64,000 nt of DNA from Paenibacillus montanisoli (GCF_003268025.1 NZ_QLUW01000003.1:124001-188000); one strand, 5' to 3'; counted from the stretch's first letter, positions 24,527-34,245 are shown. Notes: generated by a model not told the origin, from the sequence alone. Made by a program: numbers and translations.

Positions 24527-25850
24527 CAGCTTCTGGACGGTTGTCGGATTTACGGCGAAAAATAAGATCCGGGGGAAAGCGTTCCTGATCACGACTCTTA
24601 TTATTGCAGTTATTATGAGTATTGCTATTAATTTACCGTATATCATCTCGCAGTTCAGCGGCGAAGGAAAACCGACCGCGGTCGGATATTTAGACAGCAA
24701 CATTGAGAAAGCGAAATCGAACTTATTCACTCACACGCGAATCGCCGCGATGCTGAATGACTATTACGCGAAGCAGGAGAAGCCGGAGCTGAAGCTCGTT
24801 CCGATTCCGGATGCGGGCTCGGCGGAGGCGAACGAGAAGGCGCTGAAGCAGGCTGTCGCGGATGATGAAATTCAAGGCTATATTGAGTTCTCGCCGGGCA
24901 AAGAGAGCGGGTTCCCTGCCATTACGTACAAATCAGAGAGCTTAATGGAGTCGAAGGTATCGGCATCGCTGAGCGCGGCGCTGCAGGTCGTCAAGATGGA
25001 AGCGGTCATCGGCGGCGGCGGGCTGAGCGAGGAAGTGAAGGCGCTCCTGACGAAGCCGATTGAACTGGAATCGGTGCAGATTTCCACCGTGGAAGGCGCC
25101 GGCTCGATCGGCCAAGGGAAGACCAAAGAGCAGCAGGGCATGGATTTCGGTACGGTTTATGTCATTATCATCATGCTGTTCATGGCCATTATGATCAGCG
25201 GCCAGATGATCGCGAGCGAGATCACGGCAGAGAAGAGCTCCCGCGTCATGGAGATTCTGATTACGAGCGTCGCGCCGCTAAAGGCGATGTTCGGTAAAAT
25301 CTTCGGCATGTTTCTTGTCGTCCTGCTGCAAATGGCGATCTATATTGTCGTCATCGTGATCAACATGACGCTGCCGCAAAATGCCGATAAGCTCGGCGAA
25401 CTTGGCATAAAGCTCAGCGATGTCGATCCGGTTCTGCTTACGTATTCGCTTGTGTTCTTCTTGACGGGGTACTTTCTGTTTGCGACGCTGTTCGCGGCTG
25501 TAGGCTCCATCGTCAGCCGTACCGAGGATCTGGGCCAGGCCGTGATGCCGATTACGATGCTGTCGCTTGCGGGCTTCTACATCTGCATCTTCGGCGGCAT
25601 GAACAACCCGGGCTCGATGCTCATGAAGGTGTGCTCGTTCATTCCGTTCTTCTCGCCGTACGCGATGGTCTCGCGGCTCGGGCTGTCCGATCCGCCGCTG
25701 TGGCAGGTATGGCTGTCGATTCTCATCCTGCTCGCCACGATCCTCGCGGCTGGCTGGCTGTCCGCGAAGATTTACCGCGCGGGCGTGCTGATGTACGGCA
25801 AGAAGCCGTCGCTCAAAGAGCTTGGCAAGGCGATGCGGGCTTATAAATAA
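24519..25850 (+). CDS. NatB-like ABC transporter permease
   Basis: The 443-residue permease has one N-terminal helix, a large extracytoplasmic domain (about 45-210) and five to six C-terminal helices with the ABC2 motif segment EITAEKSSRVMEILITSVAP. This matches NatB and YhaP. Start ATG 24519 has GGTGAG upstream; GTG 24510 is less likely. It ends the operon and is followed by a terminator. The substrate is unknown. Confidence 0.88.
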   Translation: MNSSFWTVVGFTAKNKIRGKAFLITTLIIAVIMSIAINLPYIISQFSGEGKPTAVGYLDSNIEKAKSNLFTHTRIAAMLNDYYAKQEKPELKLVPIPDAGSAEANEKALKQAVADDEIQGYIEFSPGKESGFPAITYKSESLMESKVSASLSAALQVVKMEAVIGGGGLSEEVKALLTKPIELESVQISTVEGAGSIGQGKTKEQQGMDFGTVYVIIIMLFMAIMISGQMIASEITAEKSSRVMEILITSVAPLKAMFGKIFGMFLVVLLQMAIYIVVIVINMTLPQNADKLGELGIKLSDVDPVLLTYSLVFFLTGYFLFATLFAAVGSIVSRTEDLGQAVMPITMLSLAGFYICIFGGMNNPGSMLMKVCSFIPFFSPYAMVSRLGLSDPPLWQVWLSILILLATILAAGWLSAKIYRAGVLMYGKKPSLKELGKAMRAYK

Positions 25851-25879
25851 GCTACTACGAATAATGAGCGTGTTTAATG

Positions 25880-25912
25880 ACCTTCCGGTCCCTGCCGGAA
25901 GGTTATTCTTTT
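25880..25912 (+). terminator. Terminator of the ABC operon
   Basis: ACCTTCCGG and CCGGAAGGT enclose TCCCTG and are followed by a T-rich run. Confidence 0.88.
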
Positions 25913-26065
25913 AGATGAGAAGGCTTATACGGACTGGAAATCGCCTCTCCATCATTAACTTCATCATGCCGGGCTCAGCTCCTTGATCGATGCAGATGAT
26001 TGCCAGCACTGACATTAAGGATAATGTTAGCAACTGTCGCCAATAATACCTTCAGGTGGTGGGTA

Positions 26066-27835
26066 ATGTTGGATAAAGTTCTGAAAAAACTCAGCGAGAG
26101 TCCCGATTTTCAAAGCCAACGCATTGAAATATGCGGCTTGCATCTCGAGCTTTACGCGCTGTCCAGCCTAGTGGATGTTTCGGCAACAGTATTGCGGCTC
26201 AAGGAAACCGCGTCGGCGGATTCATATACCTGGGAACAGCTGAAATTGGCGCTTAGCGCTGAAGAGGCGGCTGAAGCAGCTGACCATGTTCAAGGTATTT
26301 TGGAAGGGCGTGCTCTTCTAGTAAACGAAGCCGGCTCAAGGGCCGCATGGATCCAGCCCGAGTCCCAAAATTTAAACCGGTCGATCGATACCCCAAACAA
26401 TCAAAATATCCTCCTCTCTTCTCAAACCGGTTTCATCGAGGATATTATGACCAATCTTGGCTTGATTCGAAGCGACCTGCGTACTGCTCATTTGAAGCAA
26501 GCGCATGTGCTTGTCGGTTCTTCGCACAAGCATCGCATGATCGTGCTATCGCTCGATAACGCAGCGGACTCAGCCTTATTCGCTGATTGCGAGTCCGCGA
26601 TCCGTTCCCATGCGAACGAAGACTTCGCCTCTGTTCGGCAAGTGATGAGGTGGCTTCGTCAGCAGCCGTTATGGAGCCCGCTCCCAGGCTATTCCAGGAC
26701 GGAATCGCCGCATGAGGCCGTCCATTATCTGAAGCAAGGACGGATTGTGCTGCTGATCGAAGGGTACCCTGAAGCTCTTGTCATTCCTGCGCATATCTAC
26801 GATTTGTTTATCTCAAATATCGATCGTGACTTGCCTGCCGCGCTTTCAATCATGCTCGTTTTCTTCCGCGTCCTCGGGGCGCTCATCGCCATAATCGCTC
26901 CGGCTGCCTATGTCGCTTTGGTTTCGATCAACCCGGACGTCATGAAGGTGGAATTGATTTATTCGATAGCCAAAACCCGCGTCGGCGTCCCTTATCCATC
27001 CTTAACAGAAGCGCTTATCCTGTTGTTTATCATTGAGATGCTGCTCGAAGCGATCGTCCGATTGCCCAAGAGCATCGGTCCGGCTATGACCATGGTAGGG
27101 GGAATCATCCTCGGACAAGCAGTCGTCGAAGCCAGACTGGTCAGTAATTTGCTCATCATCGTGCTTGCGGCCTCCACGATCGCCAATTTCACGATCATTG
27201 GCTATCAATTTGCGCTGACGGTTAGGCTGTGGCGCTATATCATGCTGTTTTTTGCAACCTTGTTCGGCCCTCTGGGAATCGTATGCGGGTTGTATCTACT
27301 CCTGTCTCTCATAAGCACTACCACGATGCTTAGTAAGCCCTTTATGTCAACCTCATCTCCGAAGGCAGGAATACGACCAGATGAAGCAAGGTATCTCGAT
27401 CTCCGTGCTGTATATTGTGCTTCAATACGGCCTGCTCATGTTTATTTTCCCCCAGAGCGTTATCCAATCCCAGTCTTCAGGCCATTGGTTGACGGTTGTA
27501 CTTGGATGGCTGCTCCAGGGCGTCTTGCTCTGGCTGCTCGTAGGGGGATTCAGGGAGGGAAAAGAGGACCTGCTGGTTTGCATATTGAAGTCAAAAAAAG
27601 CACCTCGGCTTATCTGGCTAGGGGTGTTGACGATAAGCAATATTTGCGTCATAGCTTTGATTATTCGCGGCCATTCGCAGTTACTGAAACTATTTTTTTT
27701 ACCGAATACGCCGCTTTGGGTATTAATGGCGCTGCTGCTCGTCTCATCCATGTGTATTTCGTATGCCGGGCGCAATTCGTTATTGCGTCTTTCCTTGCTT
27801 GTAGGGATTTTTGGACTTCCGCTCGTGTTGATTAG
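26066..27835 (+). CDS. GerA family spore germination receptor A subunit, with probable C-terminal frameshift
   Basis: This inner-spore-membrane A subunit of a nutrient germinant receptor has the N-terminal soluble domain, FIEDIMTNLGLIRSDLRT, and five or six helices including VGVPYPSLTEALILLFIIEMLLEAIVRLPKSIG and GGIILGQAVVEARLVS. The family normally stops soon after the segment seen here as SKPFMSTSSPK (around residue 430). Here the frame reads on about 155 residues, 455 bases into the B-subunit gene in another frame, giving non-family sequence. In the next frame the codons after that point read EGRNTTR then TGA, which would make an ATGA overlap with the B gene. A one-base loss near 27358-27365, or a sequencing error, would explain this. 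Start ATG 26066 follows AGGTGG. Confidence 0.75.
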   Translation: MLDKVLKKLSESPDFQSQRIEICGLHLELYALSSLVDVSATVLRLKETASADSYTWEQLKLALSAEEAAEAADHVQGILEGRALLVNEAGSRAAWIQPESQNLNRSIDTPNNQNILLSSQTGFIEDIMTNLGLIRSDLRTAHLKQAHVLVGSSHKHRMIVLSLDNAADSALFADCESAIRSHANEDFASVRQVMRWLRQQPLWSPLPGYSRTESPHEAVHYLKQGRIVLLIEGYPEALVIPAHIYDLFISNIDRDLPAALSIMLVFFRVLGALIAIIAPAAYVALVSINPDVMKVELIYSIAKTRVGVPYPSLTEALILLFIIEMLLEAIVRLPKSIGPAMTMVGGIILGQAVVEARLVSNLLIIVLAASTIANFTIIGYQFALTVRLWRYIMLFFATLFGPLGIVCGLYLLLSLISTTTMLSKPFMSTSSPKAGIRPDEARYLDLRAVYCASIRPAHVYFPPERYPIPVFRPLVDGCTWMAAPGRLALAARRGIQGGKRGPAGLHIEVKKSTSAYLARGVDDKQYLRHSFDYSRPFAVTETIFFTEYAALGINGAAARLIHVYFVCRAQFVIASFLACRDFWTSARVD

Positions 27836-28439
27836 CCTTGCGAGCTCGTTCAGCGATCTCTCCCTTCTCATGATGCGCCCCCTTCAACCGTCCTTATCGT
27901 TTCTGGGAGAACCGAAAATCTTGCCGTTATTCTTCATCTTCTCTCACACGATCGGTGTGATCGGCTTTTTTGGGCCGCTTTCCCGAATGGCCAAAAGATG
28001 GCTTTGGGGAGCATGGTTAATCTCCTTGTTTTTTTATCTGCTTGTCGTTTACATCCCGCTTGGCTTTTTCGGTCATGAGGCTGCAGCGCCCCTGCGGCAT
28101 CCCTTGATTATCGTGTTGGATTCGATACGGGTGAATTGGTTTTTCTTTGACCGGCTTTCGCTGTTTTATATCATGGCCGTTTTGTTAAGCACGCTTATGA
28201 ACGTAACCGGACTTCTCTGGCTGTCGCGAGCGCTTGCCAGCCGTTCGTCGGCCTTTATCCGATTGGCTGCGAATCCGATCACAGTGTCGGCGATTGCGCT
28301 TATTTTGGCGTTGCTCATCGTGAACATGAGCGAATTGGAAAAATGGACGGAATGGGGGGCCCCTGCTCGCTTTGGAGTCGTATTCGCGACAGTACTGGCA
28401 GGAGCATACTACCGCAGACAAGCGCAGCTTAGGAGGTGA
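27381..28439 (+). CDS. GerB family spore germination permease subunit
   Basis: The 352-residue protein has ten predicted helices and belongs to the spore permease branch of the amino acid-polyamine superfamily, the B subunits of GerA-type receptors. It starts MKQGISISVLYIVLQYG, a typical N-terminus, and ends with a basic tail. The start lies within the out-of-frame overrun of the A gene; an ATGA overlap would exist if the A frame were restored. The C-subunit gene follows 9 bases later. Confidence 0.85.
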   Translation: MKQGISISVLYIVLQYGLLMFIFPQSVIQSQSSGHWLTVVLGWLLQGVLLWLLVGGFREGKEDLLVCILKSKKAPRLIWLGVLTISNICVIALIIRGHSQLLKLFFLPNTPLWVLMALLLVSSMCISYAGRNSLLRLSLLVGIFGLPLVLISLASSFSDLSLLMMRPLQPSLSFLGEPKILPLFFIFSHTIGVIGFFGPLSRMAKRWLWGAWLISLFFYLLVVYIPLGFFGHEAAAPLRHPLIIVLDSIRVNWFFFDRLSLFYIMAVLLSTLMNVTGLLWLSRALASRSSAFIRLAANPITVSAIALILALLIVNMSELEKWTEWGAPARFGVVFATVLAGAYYRRQAQLRR

Positions 28440-28448
28440 TCTGACTCT

Positions 28449-29528
28449 ATGGCCTTTTGTTGCCGTAAAATAGTGCTCTCTTTCGTATCCATTTGCCTCA
28501 TGCTAATCCTTAGCGGATGTTGGGACAGCCATGACATTAATCTGCGAACCATGCCGATTATCGTTGGCGTCGCAAAAGGTAAATCCTATGCTTACGATTT
28601 CACCCTGCAAATACCGATTCCCGCCGAGAAAGCATTGTCGATCAAGACCATCTCGCAAGAAGCCAACTCATTCAGTGAAGCCGTCGATATTTTGAGAATC
28701 AATATCGAAAATTATATCGACTTGTTAGATGTCGATATGCTGGTGTTCCATGAATCCGTTGCTAGGGAAGGACTGGAGGCAGAATTCAATAATGCGATCC
28801 GAACAAGGGACTTGCCTCCCAGAGCGTTAGTAGCCATTACGGATGCCAATATGAAAGAGCTCTTTACCAATACGAATAATGCCGTTCAAGCCGATGTGAC
28901 GACTTTTTTTAAATTCTCGAATAAGGCTGCCGGCTGGACTCCAAAAACAGCGAAAATTCGATTATGGGAAGCTTATGAATCAACGAAATCCTATACGGAA
29001 GACGTCATGATCCCCATTATTCGCCCTGGTCGGGAAACAGTGCTTACCTTTCCCGGAGCAGCCGTTATGACAAAAGGGAAAATGGTCGCACGCTTAGGAA
29101 GCGAAGAAACCATGTTCGCGAACATCATTAGCAACCGTTATCAAGGGGCTGCAATCGAGGTATTGAAAAGCGCGAATATGACGATTCTAAGCGCTAAAGT
29201 GAAATGGAAGGCTCGCATAACGAACGATGGTCCGGCCTTGGATGGCAAGCTCCTCGTTAAAGCAGCCATCACGGAGTCCAAAGGGGAATATTCGGAGAGC
29301 GAATTGATCAAGGAACTGGAGTCGTACATGACTGAGCGGCTTAATCTGTTGACGGCGAAGCTGCAGCGTTACCGGAGTGACCCCCTAGGCTTTGGCAATC
29401 ACTTTCGAGGCAAGCTGCCGATTGAAAAGCTGAAGCGCTGGCGCACAGACTATTACCCCAAATTGAAGGTCAATTATAAAGTGAAGGTAGTCATCAATAA
29501 CTTTGGGAACTTAGAGCAGGAGGAATAA
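28449..29528 (+). CDS. Ger(x)C family germination lipoprotein
   Basis: The 359-residue C subunit has a signal peptide ending in LILSGCWD (lipobox Cys) and the Ger(x)C segments RTMPIIVGVAKG and FNNAIRTRDLPPRALVAITD, with the C-terminal helix-rich domain ending KLKVNYKVKVVI. It is lipidated and exposed on the outer face of the inner spore membrane, completing the receptor. AGGAGGTGAT stands upstream of the ATG. Order A-B-C is the standard one. A terminator follows. Confidence 0.88.
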   Translation: MAFCCRKIVLSFVSICLMLILSGCWDSHDINLRTMPIIVGVAKGKSYAYDFTLQIPIPAEKALSIKTISQEANSFSEAVDILRINIENYIDLLDVDMLVFHESVAREGLEAEFNNAIRTRDLPPRALVAITDANMKELFTNTNNAVQADVTTFFKFSNKAAGWTPKTAKIRLWEAYESTKSYTEDVMIPIIRPGRETVLTFPGAAVMTKGKMVARLGSEETMFANIISNRYQGAAIEVLKSANMTILSAKVKWKARITNDGPALDGKLLVKAAITESKGEYSESELIKELESYMTERLNLLTAKLQRYRSDPLGFGNHFRGKLPIEKLKRWRTDYYPKLKVNYKVKVVINNFGNLEQEE

Positions 29529-29537
29529 ATCGCAAAG

Positions 29538-29566
29538 AGCCCTACGATTACGATCGTGGGCTTTTT
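29538..29566 (+). terminator. Terminator of the germination operon
   Basis: AGCCCTACGAT and ATCGTGGGCT pair with one bulged base and end in TTTTT. Confidence 0.8.
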
Positions 29567-29613
29567 GTGTGATGCTTGTAACAATCATAGCAATCGAAAA
29601 ACGGGTTCATTGT

Positions 29614-30474
29614 TTATACGATAGCCGCCAATTTATCGGCCGTACTCGCGATATGCTCGTACGATCGTTTTAACTCGTTGATCGATTCGGAGTTGCCGTG
29701 AATTTGTTCATTGACTTTCTTAACCGATTGAATCATGAGGGCGATGGACTTCTGGATATCGCTTAGTTGCTTGGAGATCGACACGGCGGACGCTTTGCTG
29801 GAATCGGCCATTTTGCGAATCTCGCTGGCAACGACCCCGAACCCGCGCCCGTGGTCTCCTGCCCTCGCGGCTTCAATAGCCGCATTCAACCCGAGCAGAT
29901 TAGACTGCGACGCGATCTCTTCGACGAATGAAGTGACCTTTTTGATTTCCTCCAGATTTTTCCTCACCACATCCGCTTCCCGATTCAAGATTTCCACATC
30001 ATGCACGATCGATTGCGAAGCGTCGTAAACTTCATTGGTGCTGGCTGTCATTTGTTCGATGACGGCAATGAACTCATGCGTGCTATTGTCCAAAATCGTT
30101 TGATGTTCCGTGATATCCGAAGCGATCTTAATCACGGCTTGAACATATCCGTTGTTATCAATGACAGGCGTGTAAAAGGCATCCAACCAAATCGGTTGCT
30201 TTGCTTTCGTGATCCGTTGAACTTTATCGTGAAATGCGATGCCTTTGCGAAGATTGTCCCAGAACGTTACGTATTCTTGGCTTTCGGAGAAAGCCGGCAG
30301 ACAGAGCTGCCTATGATGCATGCTTTGAACGTCTTGGGCAGAATAGCCCGCGACATGTAAGAAGTTTTGATTCGCCCACAGAATCTTCCCCTGTGGATCA
30401 AATACAATCAGCGCCTGGGATCGCTCAATGGCTCCAAACAATAACGTGGTTTCGATAGGAAGTTGATCGTTCAT
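29614..30474 (-). CDS. Soluble PAS-domain methyl-accepting signal protein
   Basis: The 286-residue protein has an N-terminal PAS domain (about 10-130, [27 protein letters not shown]) and a C-terminal chemoreceptor signalling part with the conserved hairpin tip [21 protein letters not shown]. No membrane helix or HAMP is seen, so it is a cytoplasmic receptor, possibly of redox or energy taxis. The coiled-coil is short for a chemoreceptor. ATG 30474 follows GGGCGGG; the longer frame adds residues without support. It is an orphan, with no chemotaxis genes near. Confidence 0.85.
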   Translation of the reverse strand: MNDQLPIETTLLFGAIERSQALIVFDPQGKILWANQNFLHVAGYSAQDVQSMHHRQLCLPAFSESQEYVTFWDNLRKGIAFHDKVQRITKAKQPIWLDAFYTPVIDNNGYVQAVIKIASDITEHQTILDNSTHEFIAVIEQMTASTNEVYDASQSIVHDVEILNREADVVRKNLEEIKKVTSFVEEIASQSNLLGLNAAIEAARAGDHGRGFGVVASEIRKMADSSKASAVSISKQLSDIQKSIALMIQSVKKVNEQIHGNSESINELKRSYEHIASTADKLAAIV

Positions 30475-30540
30475 GATAGTACCCGCCCTATGTAGTTTTT
30501 GATTTCCTACCGTATTATCGTCAATAACCGTCCTATTTTT

Positions 30541-30589
30541 AAGAGGCTGAGCCAGCTTCCGCCACAAGCGACGTCTGACTCAGCCTCTT
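30541..30589. terminator. Hairpin between PAS/MCP gene and epimerase gene
   Basis: AAGAGGCTGAG and CTCAGCCTCTT are perfect 11-bp arms with a 27-base loop that can pair further (CCAG../..CTG). It lies 8 bases after the stop of the minus-strand epimerase gene, but that strand shows A residues rather than a T-run after the stem. It may end transcription poorly or stabilise the mRNA end. Confidence 0.5.
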
Positions 30590-30596
30590 CAGTTGT

Positions 30597-31472
30597 TTAC
30601 AGGTTATCCGGCAGCTCGGACGGAACGCGAAGACCGGCTACATCGATGCCCCGTTCATCGCGAGCCTTGAGGTCGCGGAGGAACTCGACGAACCCGATCG
30701 CCGGCTTCCAGCCGAGAACCTGCTCCGCCTCGGAAAGATCATGCTGCTCAACGGTGCCGGGCAGCTTGATCGCGTACTTCTCGATCAGCGCGCGTGCGCC
30801 GGGCACTTGCCGCTCGCACCAATCCGGGCCTAACTCTTTGAAGTTGTTCACGACTTCCTCCGGCATGCCGTGGTTGGTGTGTACGATGGTGCGGAAGAGG
30901 CCGAATTCACGGTTTAACGCAGCTTTCACCGATGCTGCCGTGGCTGCGGCGATGTCTCGGCGGTCAACGCCGTTTGCGAGCAGACGCGTACCGAACTCCA
31001 AATAAGGCCGCGGGATAAATTCGTGATAACGGAGCATCGCAATCGATGCGCCTGTTATTTCGTGGTAGGTTCTGCACAGATCCTCCCCGATGACCTTCGA
31101 TAAGCTGTAAACCGATCCCCAGCCGTAGGCCATGGATGATGCATAGACGATAGCCTGGATGCCCTCTTGCCGGCATGCCTCAAGCACATTGAATGTCCCG
31201 TCTACATTCACGGCAAAAATCGTCTCGTCGCTAACCGGCGGGTTGTGCGCGCAATGCCATGCCGCCAGATGCACGACGGCGTCCATCCCTTTCACCGCAC
31301 TGCGAACGTCGCCGGCCGTCCGGGTGTCGCAGCGGACAAATTCAACCTCGGCCAAATCAGCCGCAGGCGAGGGGAATACATCCGCCATCCTCACCGTATA
31401 GCCCGCCTGAAGCAGCGCCCGGCAGACGGCCTGCCCGCCGTTGCCGGAAGCGCCAGTCACAAGTACTTTCAT
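30597..31472 (-). CDS. NAD-dependent epimerase/dehydratase
   Basis: The 291-residue extended short-chain dehydrogenase has the N-terminal GASGNGGQAV loop (GxxGxxG), the D-C-D-T segment VRCDTRTAGDV, and the catalytic YxxxK in YSLSKVIGEDL. It acts on a nucleotide sugar or sugar lactone, most like UDP-glucose 4-epimerase-related or uronate dehydrogenase-type enzymes. The uronate dehydrogenase similarity (MAYGW.SVYSLSK) is only suggestive. The ATG has AGCGAGGGAAT upstream. It is a single gene. Confidence 0.82.
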   Translation of the reverse strand: MKVLVTGASGNGGQAVCRALLQAGYTVRMADVFPSPAADLAEVEFVRCDTRTAGDVRSAVKGMDAVVHLAAWHCAHNPPVSDETIFAVNVDGTFNVLEACRQEGIQAIVYASSMAYGWGSVYSLSKVIGEDLCRTYHEITGASIAMLRYHEFIPRPYLEFGTRLLANGVDRRDIAAATAASVKAALNREFGLFRTIVHTNHGMPEEVVNNFKELGPDWCERQVPGARALIEKYAIKLPGTVEQHDLSEAEQVLGWKPAIGFVEFLRDLKARDERGIDVAGLRVPSELPDNL

Positions 31473-31534
31473 TTTCGATTCCCTCGCTTTCTATATTCAT
31501 CATAACGATTATAACATGGGGTGGGCGGAGAGGG

Positions 31535-31741
31535 GCTAACGAATCCAATCATGCTAACGAACTCAGCAGCGCTTATTTGCAGGAAAATGGCTCTTTTAGC
31601 CATGCTAACGAACTCCAGCAACCTTATTGGGATGAAAATGAACAGCTGGCGCGTATTTGAACCCGAATAACGCTTCGGGAGTTCGTTATGCTTAGCCAAA
31701 ACGAGCTATTAAGGCAAACAGCGCTATTGAGTTCGTTAGGG
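31535..31741. repeat. Intergenic repeat cluster with direct and inverted units
   Basis: Units of about 40-50 bases start with GCTAACGAA: a partial one at 31535, full ones at 31553 (CTCAGCAGCGCTTATTTG) and 31603 (CTCCAGCAACCTTATTGG). Two inverted units follow, ending AGTTCGTTATGC (31652-31691) and GAGTTCGTTAGGG (31692-31741). The halves face each other, so the cluster can fold into a long hairpin. The same family occurs at 58023-58214 and, as half, at 19707-19793. The remaining parts of the 31473-31844 gap (372 bases) have no convincing gene. Confidence 0.8.
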
Positions 31742-31844
31742 CCGTTGGGCGATCAAAAGCGGTCGTATCGAATGGGGCGTATTCGAGGCCCGCCCGGAAT
31801 ACCTATATAACGATAAGCAGCGCGAACTAGAGGGAGAAAAGGGA

Positions 31845-32759
31845 GTGACCACGGACATGTCCAATCCACAACAATCGGCGGGACTGCGATTCAAGGAAGC
31901 GGTCCGAAGCGAGAAGCCGCTGCAAGTAGCGGGCGCTATTAACGCCTACGCGGCCATGCTGGCGGAGAGCGCCGGCTTCAAGGCGTTGTACTTATCCGGC
32001 GCCGGCGTCGCCAACGCCTCGTTCGGTTTGCCCGATCTAGGCATCACTACGCTGAACGACGTGCTGGAAGACGTGCGGCGCATTACGTCCGCGACTAGCC
32101 TGCCGGTCCTAGTCGATGCCGATACGGGCTTCGGCAGCGCGTTCAACATCGGAAGGACCATTCGCCAGATGACGGCGGCCGGCGCCGCCGGCGTGCACAT
32201 CGAGGATCAGGTCATGGCGAAGCGCTGCGGGCATCGGCCGGGCAAGGCGATCGTCAGGCAGGCGGAGATGGTCGATCGCATTAGGACGGCCGTCGATGCG
32301 AGGACCGATCCTGATTTTGTCATCATGGCGCGTACGGATGCGCTGGCGGTGGAGGGCATCGACTCGGCGATTGAGCGGTCGGTCGCTTGCGTCGAAGCGG
32401 GCGCCGATATGATTTTTGCCGAAGCGGTGACCGATTTGGAGCAGTATCGCAAATTTACGGAGGCGGTCAAAGCGCCGGTGCTCGCCAACATTACCGAGTT
32501 CGGCCAGACGCCGCTCTTCACGACTGAGGAGCTGGGCCAAGCGGGCGTGAGCCTCGTGCTCTATCCGCTGTCCGCTTTCCGGGCTATGAACGCGGCTGCC
32601 CTCCATGTGTACAGGACGATAAGGGCACAAGGCACGCAGCGCGATGTTGTCGCCGACATGCAAACCCGCCAGGAGCTTTACGAATGTCTGGGCTATTACG
32701 ACTACGAGAAGAAGCTGGATGAGCTCTTCGACAAGGAGAAGGATGAAGGCCGCTCATAA
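31845..32759 (+). CDS. prpB: Methylisocitrate lyase / isocitrate lyase-PEP mutase family
   Basis: The 304-residue TIM-barrel enzyme carries the family signature KRCGHRPGK with catalytic Cys128, and [13 protein letters not shown] and RTDALAVEG for Mg and substrate. PrpB splits 2-methylisocitrate into pyruvate and succinate in the methylcitrate cycle for propionate. The immediately following prpD-like gene supports this. Length is normal. The GTG start at 31845 has GAGGGAG 8 bases upstream; ATG 31857 is an alternative. A carboxyvinyl-carboxyphosphonate mutase or other lyase of the superfamily is possible. Confidence 0.85.
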   Translation: MTTDMSNPQQSAGLRFKEAVRSEKPLQVAGAINAYAAMLAESAGFKALYLSGAGVANASFGLPDLGITTLNDVLEDVRRITSATSLPVLVDADTGFGSAFNIGRTIRQMTAAGAAGVHIEDQVMAKRCGHRPGKAIVRQAEMVDRIRTAVDARTDPDFVIMARTDALAVEGIDSAIERSVACVEAGADMIFAEAVTDLEQYRKFTEAVKAPVLANITEFGQTPLFTTEELGQAGVSLVLYPLSAFRAMNAAALHVYRTIRAQGTQRDVVADMQTRQELYECLGYYDYEKKLDELFDKEKDEGRS

Positions 32760-32796
32760 CGGCGGCGCAGGCCCTAGACCCCATAAAGGAGGAATC

Positions 32797-34245
32797 ATGC
32801 CTATGTCATCTCCGATCAGCAATGTCCGCGGGGAACCGGATAAGGTCATCGCCGACATCGCCGACTATGTAACGAATTATGCGATCAGCAGCGATGAGGC
32901 CATGCAAACGGCCCGTTTATGCCTGATGGATACGCTCGGCTGCGGACTGCTTGCTCTTCGCTACCCGGAGTGCACGAAGCATCTGGGTCCGATCGTGCCG
33001 GGCACCATCGTGCCGAACGGAGCGAAAGTGCCCGGCACGCAGTTCCAGCTGGACCCGGTGACGGCGGCCTTTAACATCGGCTGCATGATCCGCTGGCTCG
33101 ATTACAACGATACATGGCTGGCAGCGGAGTGGGGCCACCCTTCCGACAATCTCGGCGCCATTCTTGCCATCGCCGATTATTTGAGCCGAACCCGCGCCGC
33201 GGAGGGCAAGGAGCCGCTGACCATGCGCACGGTGCTGGAAAGCATGGTCAAGGCGCATGAAATTCAAGGAGTGCTCGCGCTGGAGAACAGCTTTAACCGC
33301 GTCGGCTTGGACCATGTCATTCTCGTCAAGGTGGCATCGACGGCCGTTGCGGCGAAACTGCTCGGGGCCGGCAAAACGGAAATCGAGAATGCGGTGTCGA
33401 ACGCTTGCATAGACGGACAAGCGCTGCGGACGTACCGCCATGCGCCGAACACGGGATCGCGCAAATCGTGGGCGGCCGGCGACGCGACGAGCCGCGCCGT
33501 ACGTTTGGCGCTGATGGCCGTCAAGGGCGAGATGGGCTATCCGTCAGCGCTGACGGCGAAGATTTGGGGCTTCTATGACGTGCTGTTCAAAGGGAACGAA
33601 TTCAAGTTCCAGCGCCCGTACGGCAGCTATGTGATGGAGCAGGTGCTGTTCAAAATATCGTTCCCTGCCGAGTTCCACGCCCAAACCGCCGTGGAATGCG
33701 CGCTGCGATTGCACAGCCAAGCGGCGGGCCGTCTGGATGAGATCGACCGCGTCGTACTGACGACGCACGAATCGGCGATCCGGATCATTGATAAGAAAGG
33801 GCCGCTGCACAATCCGGCGGACCGCGACCACTGCCTGCAGTACATGGCTGCGATCGGCCTGATTTACGGCGAATTGACGGCGGACCATTACGAGGACGCT
33901 GCGGCAAGCGATCCGCGCATCGACGCGCTCCGCGATAAAATGGTCGTGGTCGAGGATGCGCGCTATTCCAAGGACTATCACGATCCGGATAAACGCTCCA
34001 TCGCGAACGCGATTCAAGTGTTTTTCAAGGACGGCAGCGCAACGGAGAAAGCGGAAACCGAGTACCCGATCGGCCACCGCCGCAGAAGGGCGGAAGGCAT
34101 TCCGCTGCTGGAGCGCAAATTCGCGGACAATTTGGCGACCCGTTTCCCAAGCAAGCAAGCGAAGGCGATCTACGAGCTGTGCCAGGACCAGCAAAGGCTG
34201 GAAGCGACGCCGGTGCATGCGTTCTGCGATTTGTTTATTATCTGA
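32797..34245 (+). CDS. prpD: 2-methylcitrate dehydratase, MmgE/PrpD family
   Basis: The 482-residue product has normal PrpD length and matches MmgE/PrpD over its whole length: [24 protein letters not shown] near the start, [21 protein letters not shown] with conserved His and Asp, and the C-terminal [16 protein letters not shown]. It dehydrates 2-methylcitrate to 2-methyl-cis-aconitate. ATG 32797 follows AAAGGAGG; ATG 32803 has better spacing (10). It lies 37 bases after prpB. No prpC synthase or acnD is in the window, so those would be elsewhere. Confidence 0.88.
   Translation: MPMSSPISNVRGEPDKVIADIADYVTNYAISSDEAMQTARLCLMDTLGCGLLALRYPECTKHLGPIVPGTIVPNGAKVPGTQFQLDPVTAAFNIGCMIRWLDYNDTWLAAEWGHPSDNLGAILAIADYLSRTRAAEGKEPLTMRTVLESMVKAHEIQGVLALENSFNRVGLDHVILVKVASTAVAAKLLGAGKTEIENAVSNACIDGQALRTYRHAPNTGSRKSWAAGDATSRAVRLALMAVKGEMGYPSALTAKIWGFYDVLFKGNEFKFQRPYGSYVMEQVLFKISFPAEFHAQTAVECALRLHSQAAGRLDEIDRVVLTTHESAIRIIDKKGPLHNPADRDHCLQYMAAIGLIYGELTADHYEDAAASDPRIDALRDKMVVVEDARYSKDYHDPDKRSIANAIQVFFKDGSATEKAETEYPIGHRRRRAEGIPLLERKFADNLATRFPSKQAKAIYELCQDQQRLEATPVHAFCDLFII

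Noticed and set aside
31535-31741. CRISPR array
   Set aside because: The units are imperfect, occur in both orientations and lack equal spacers; no cas genes are present.
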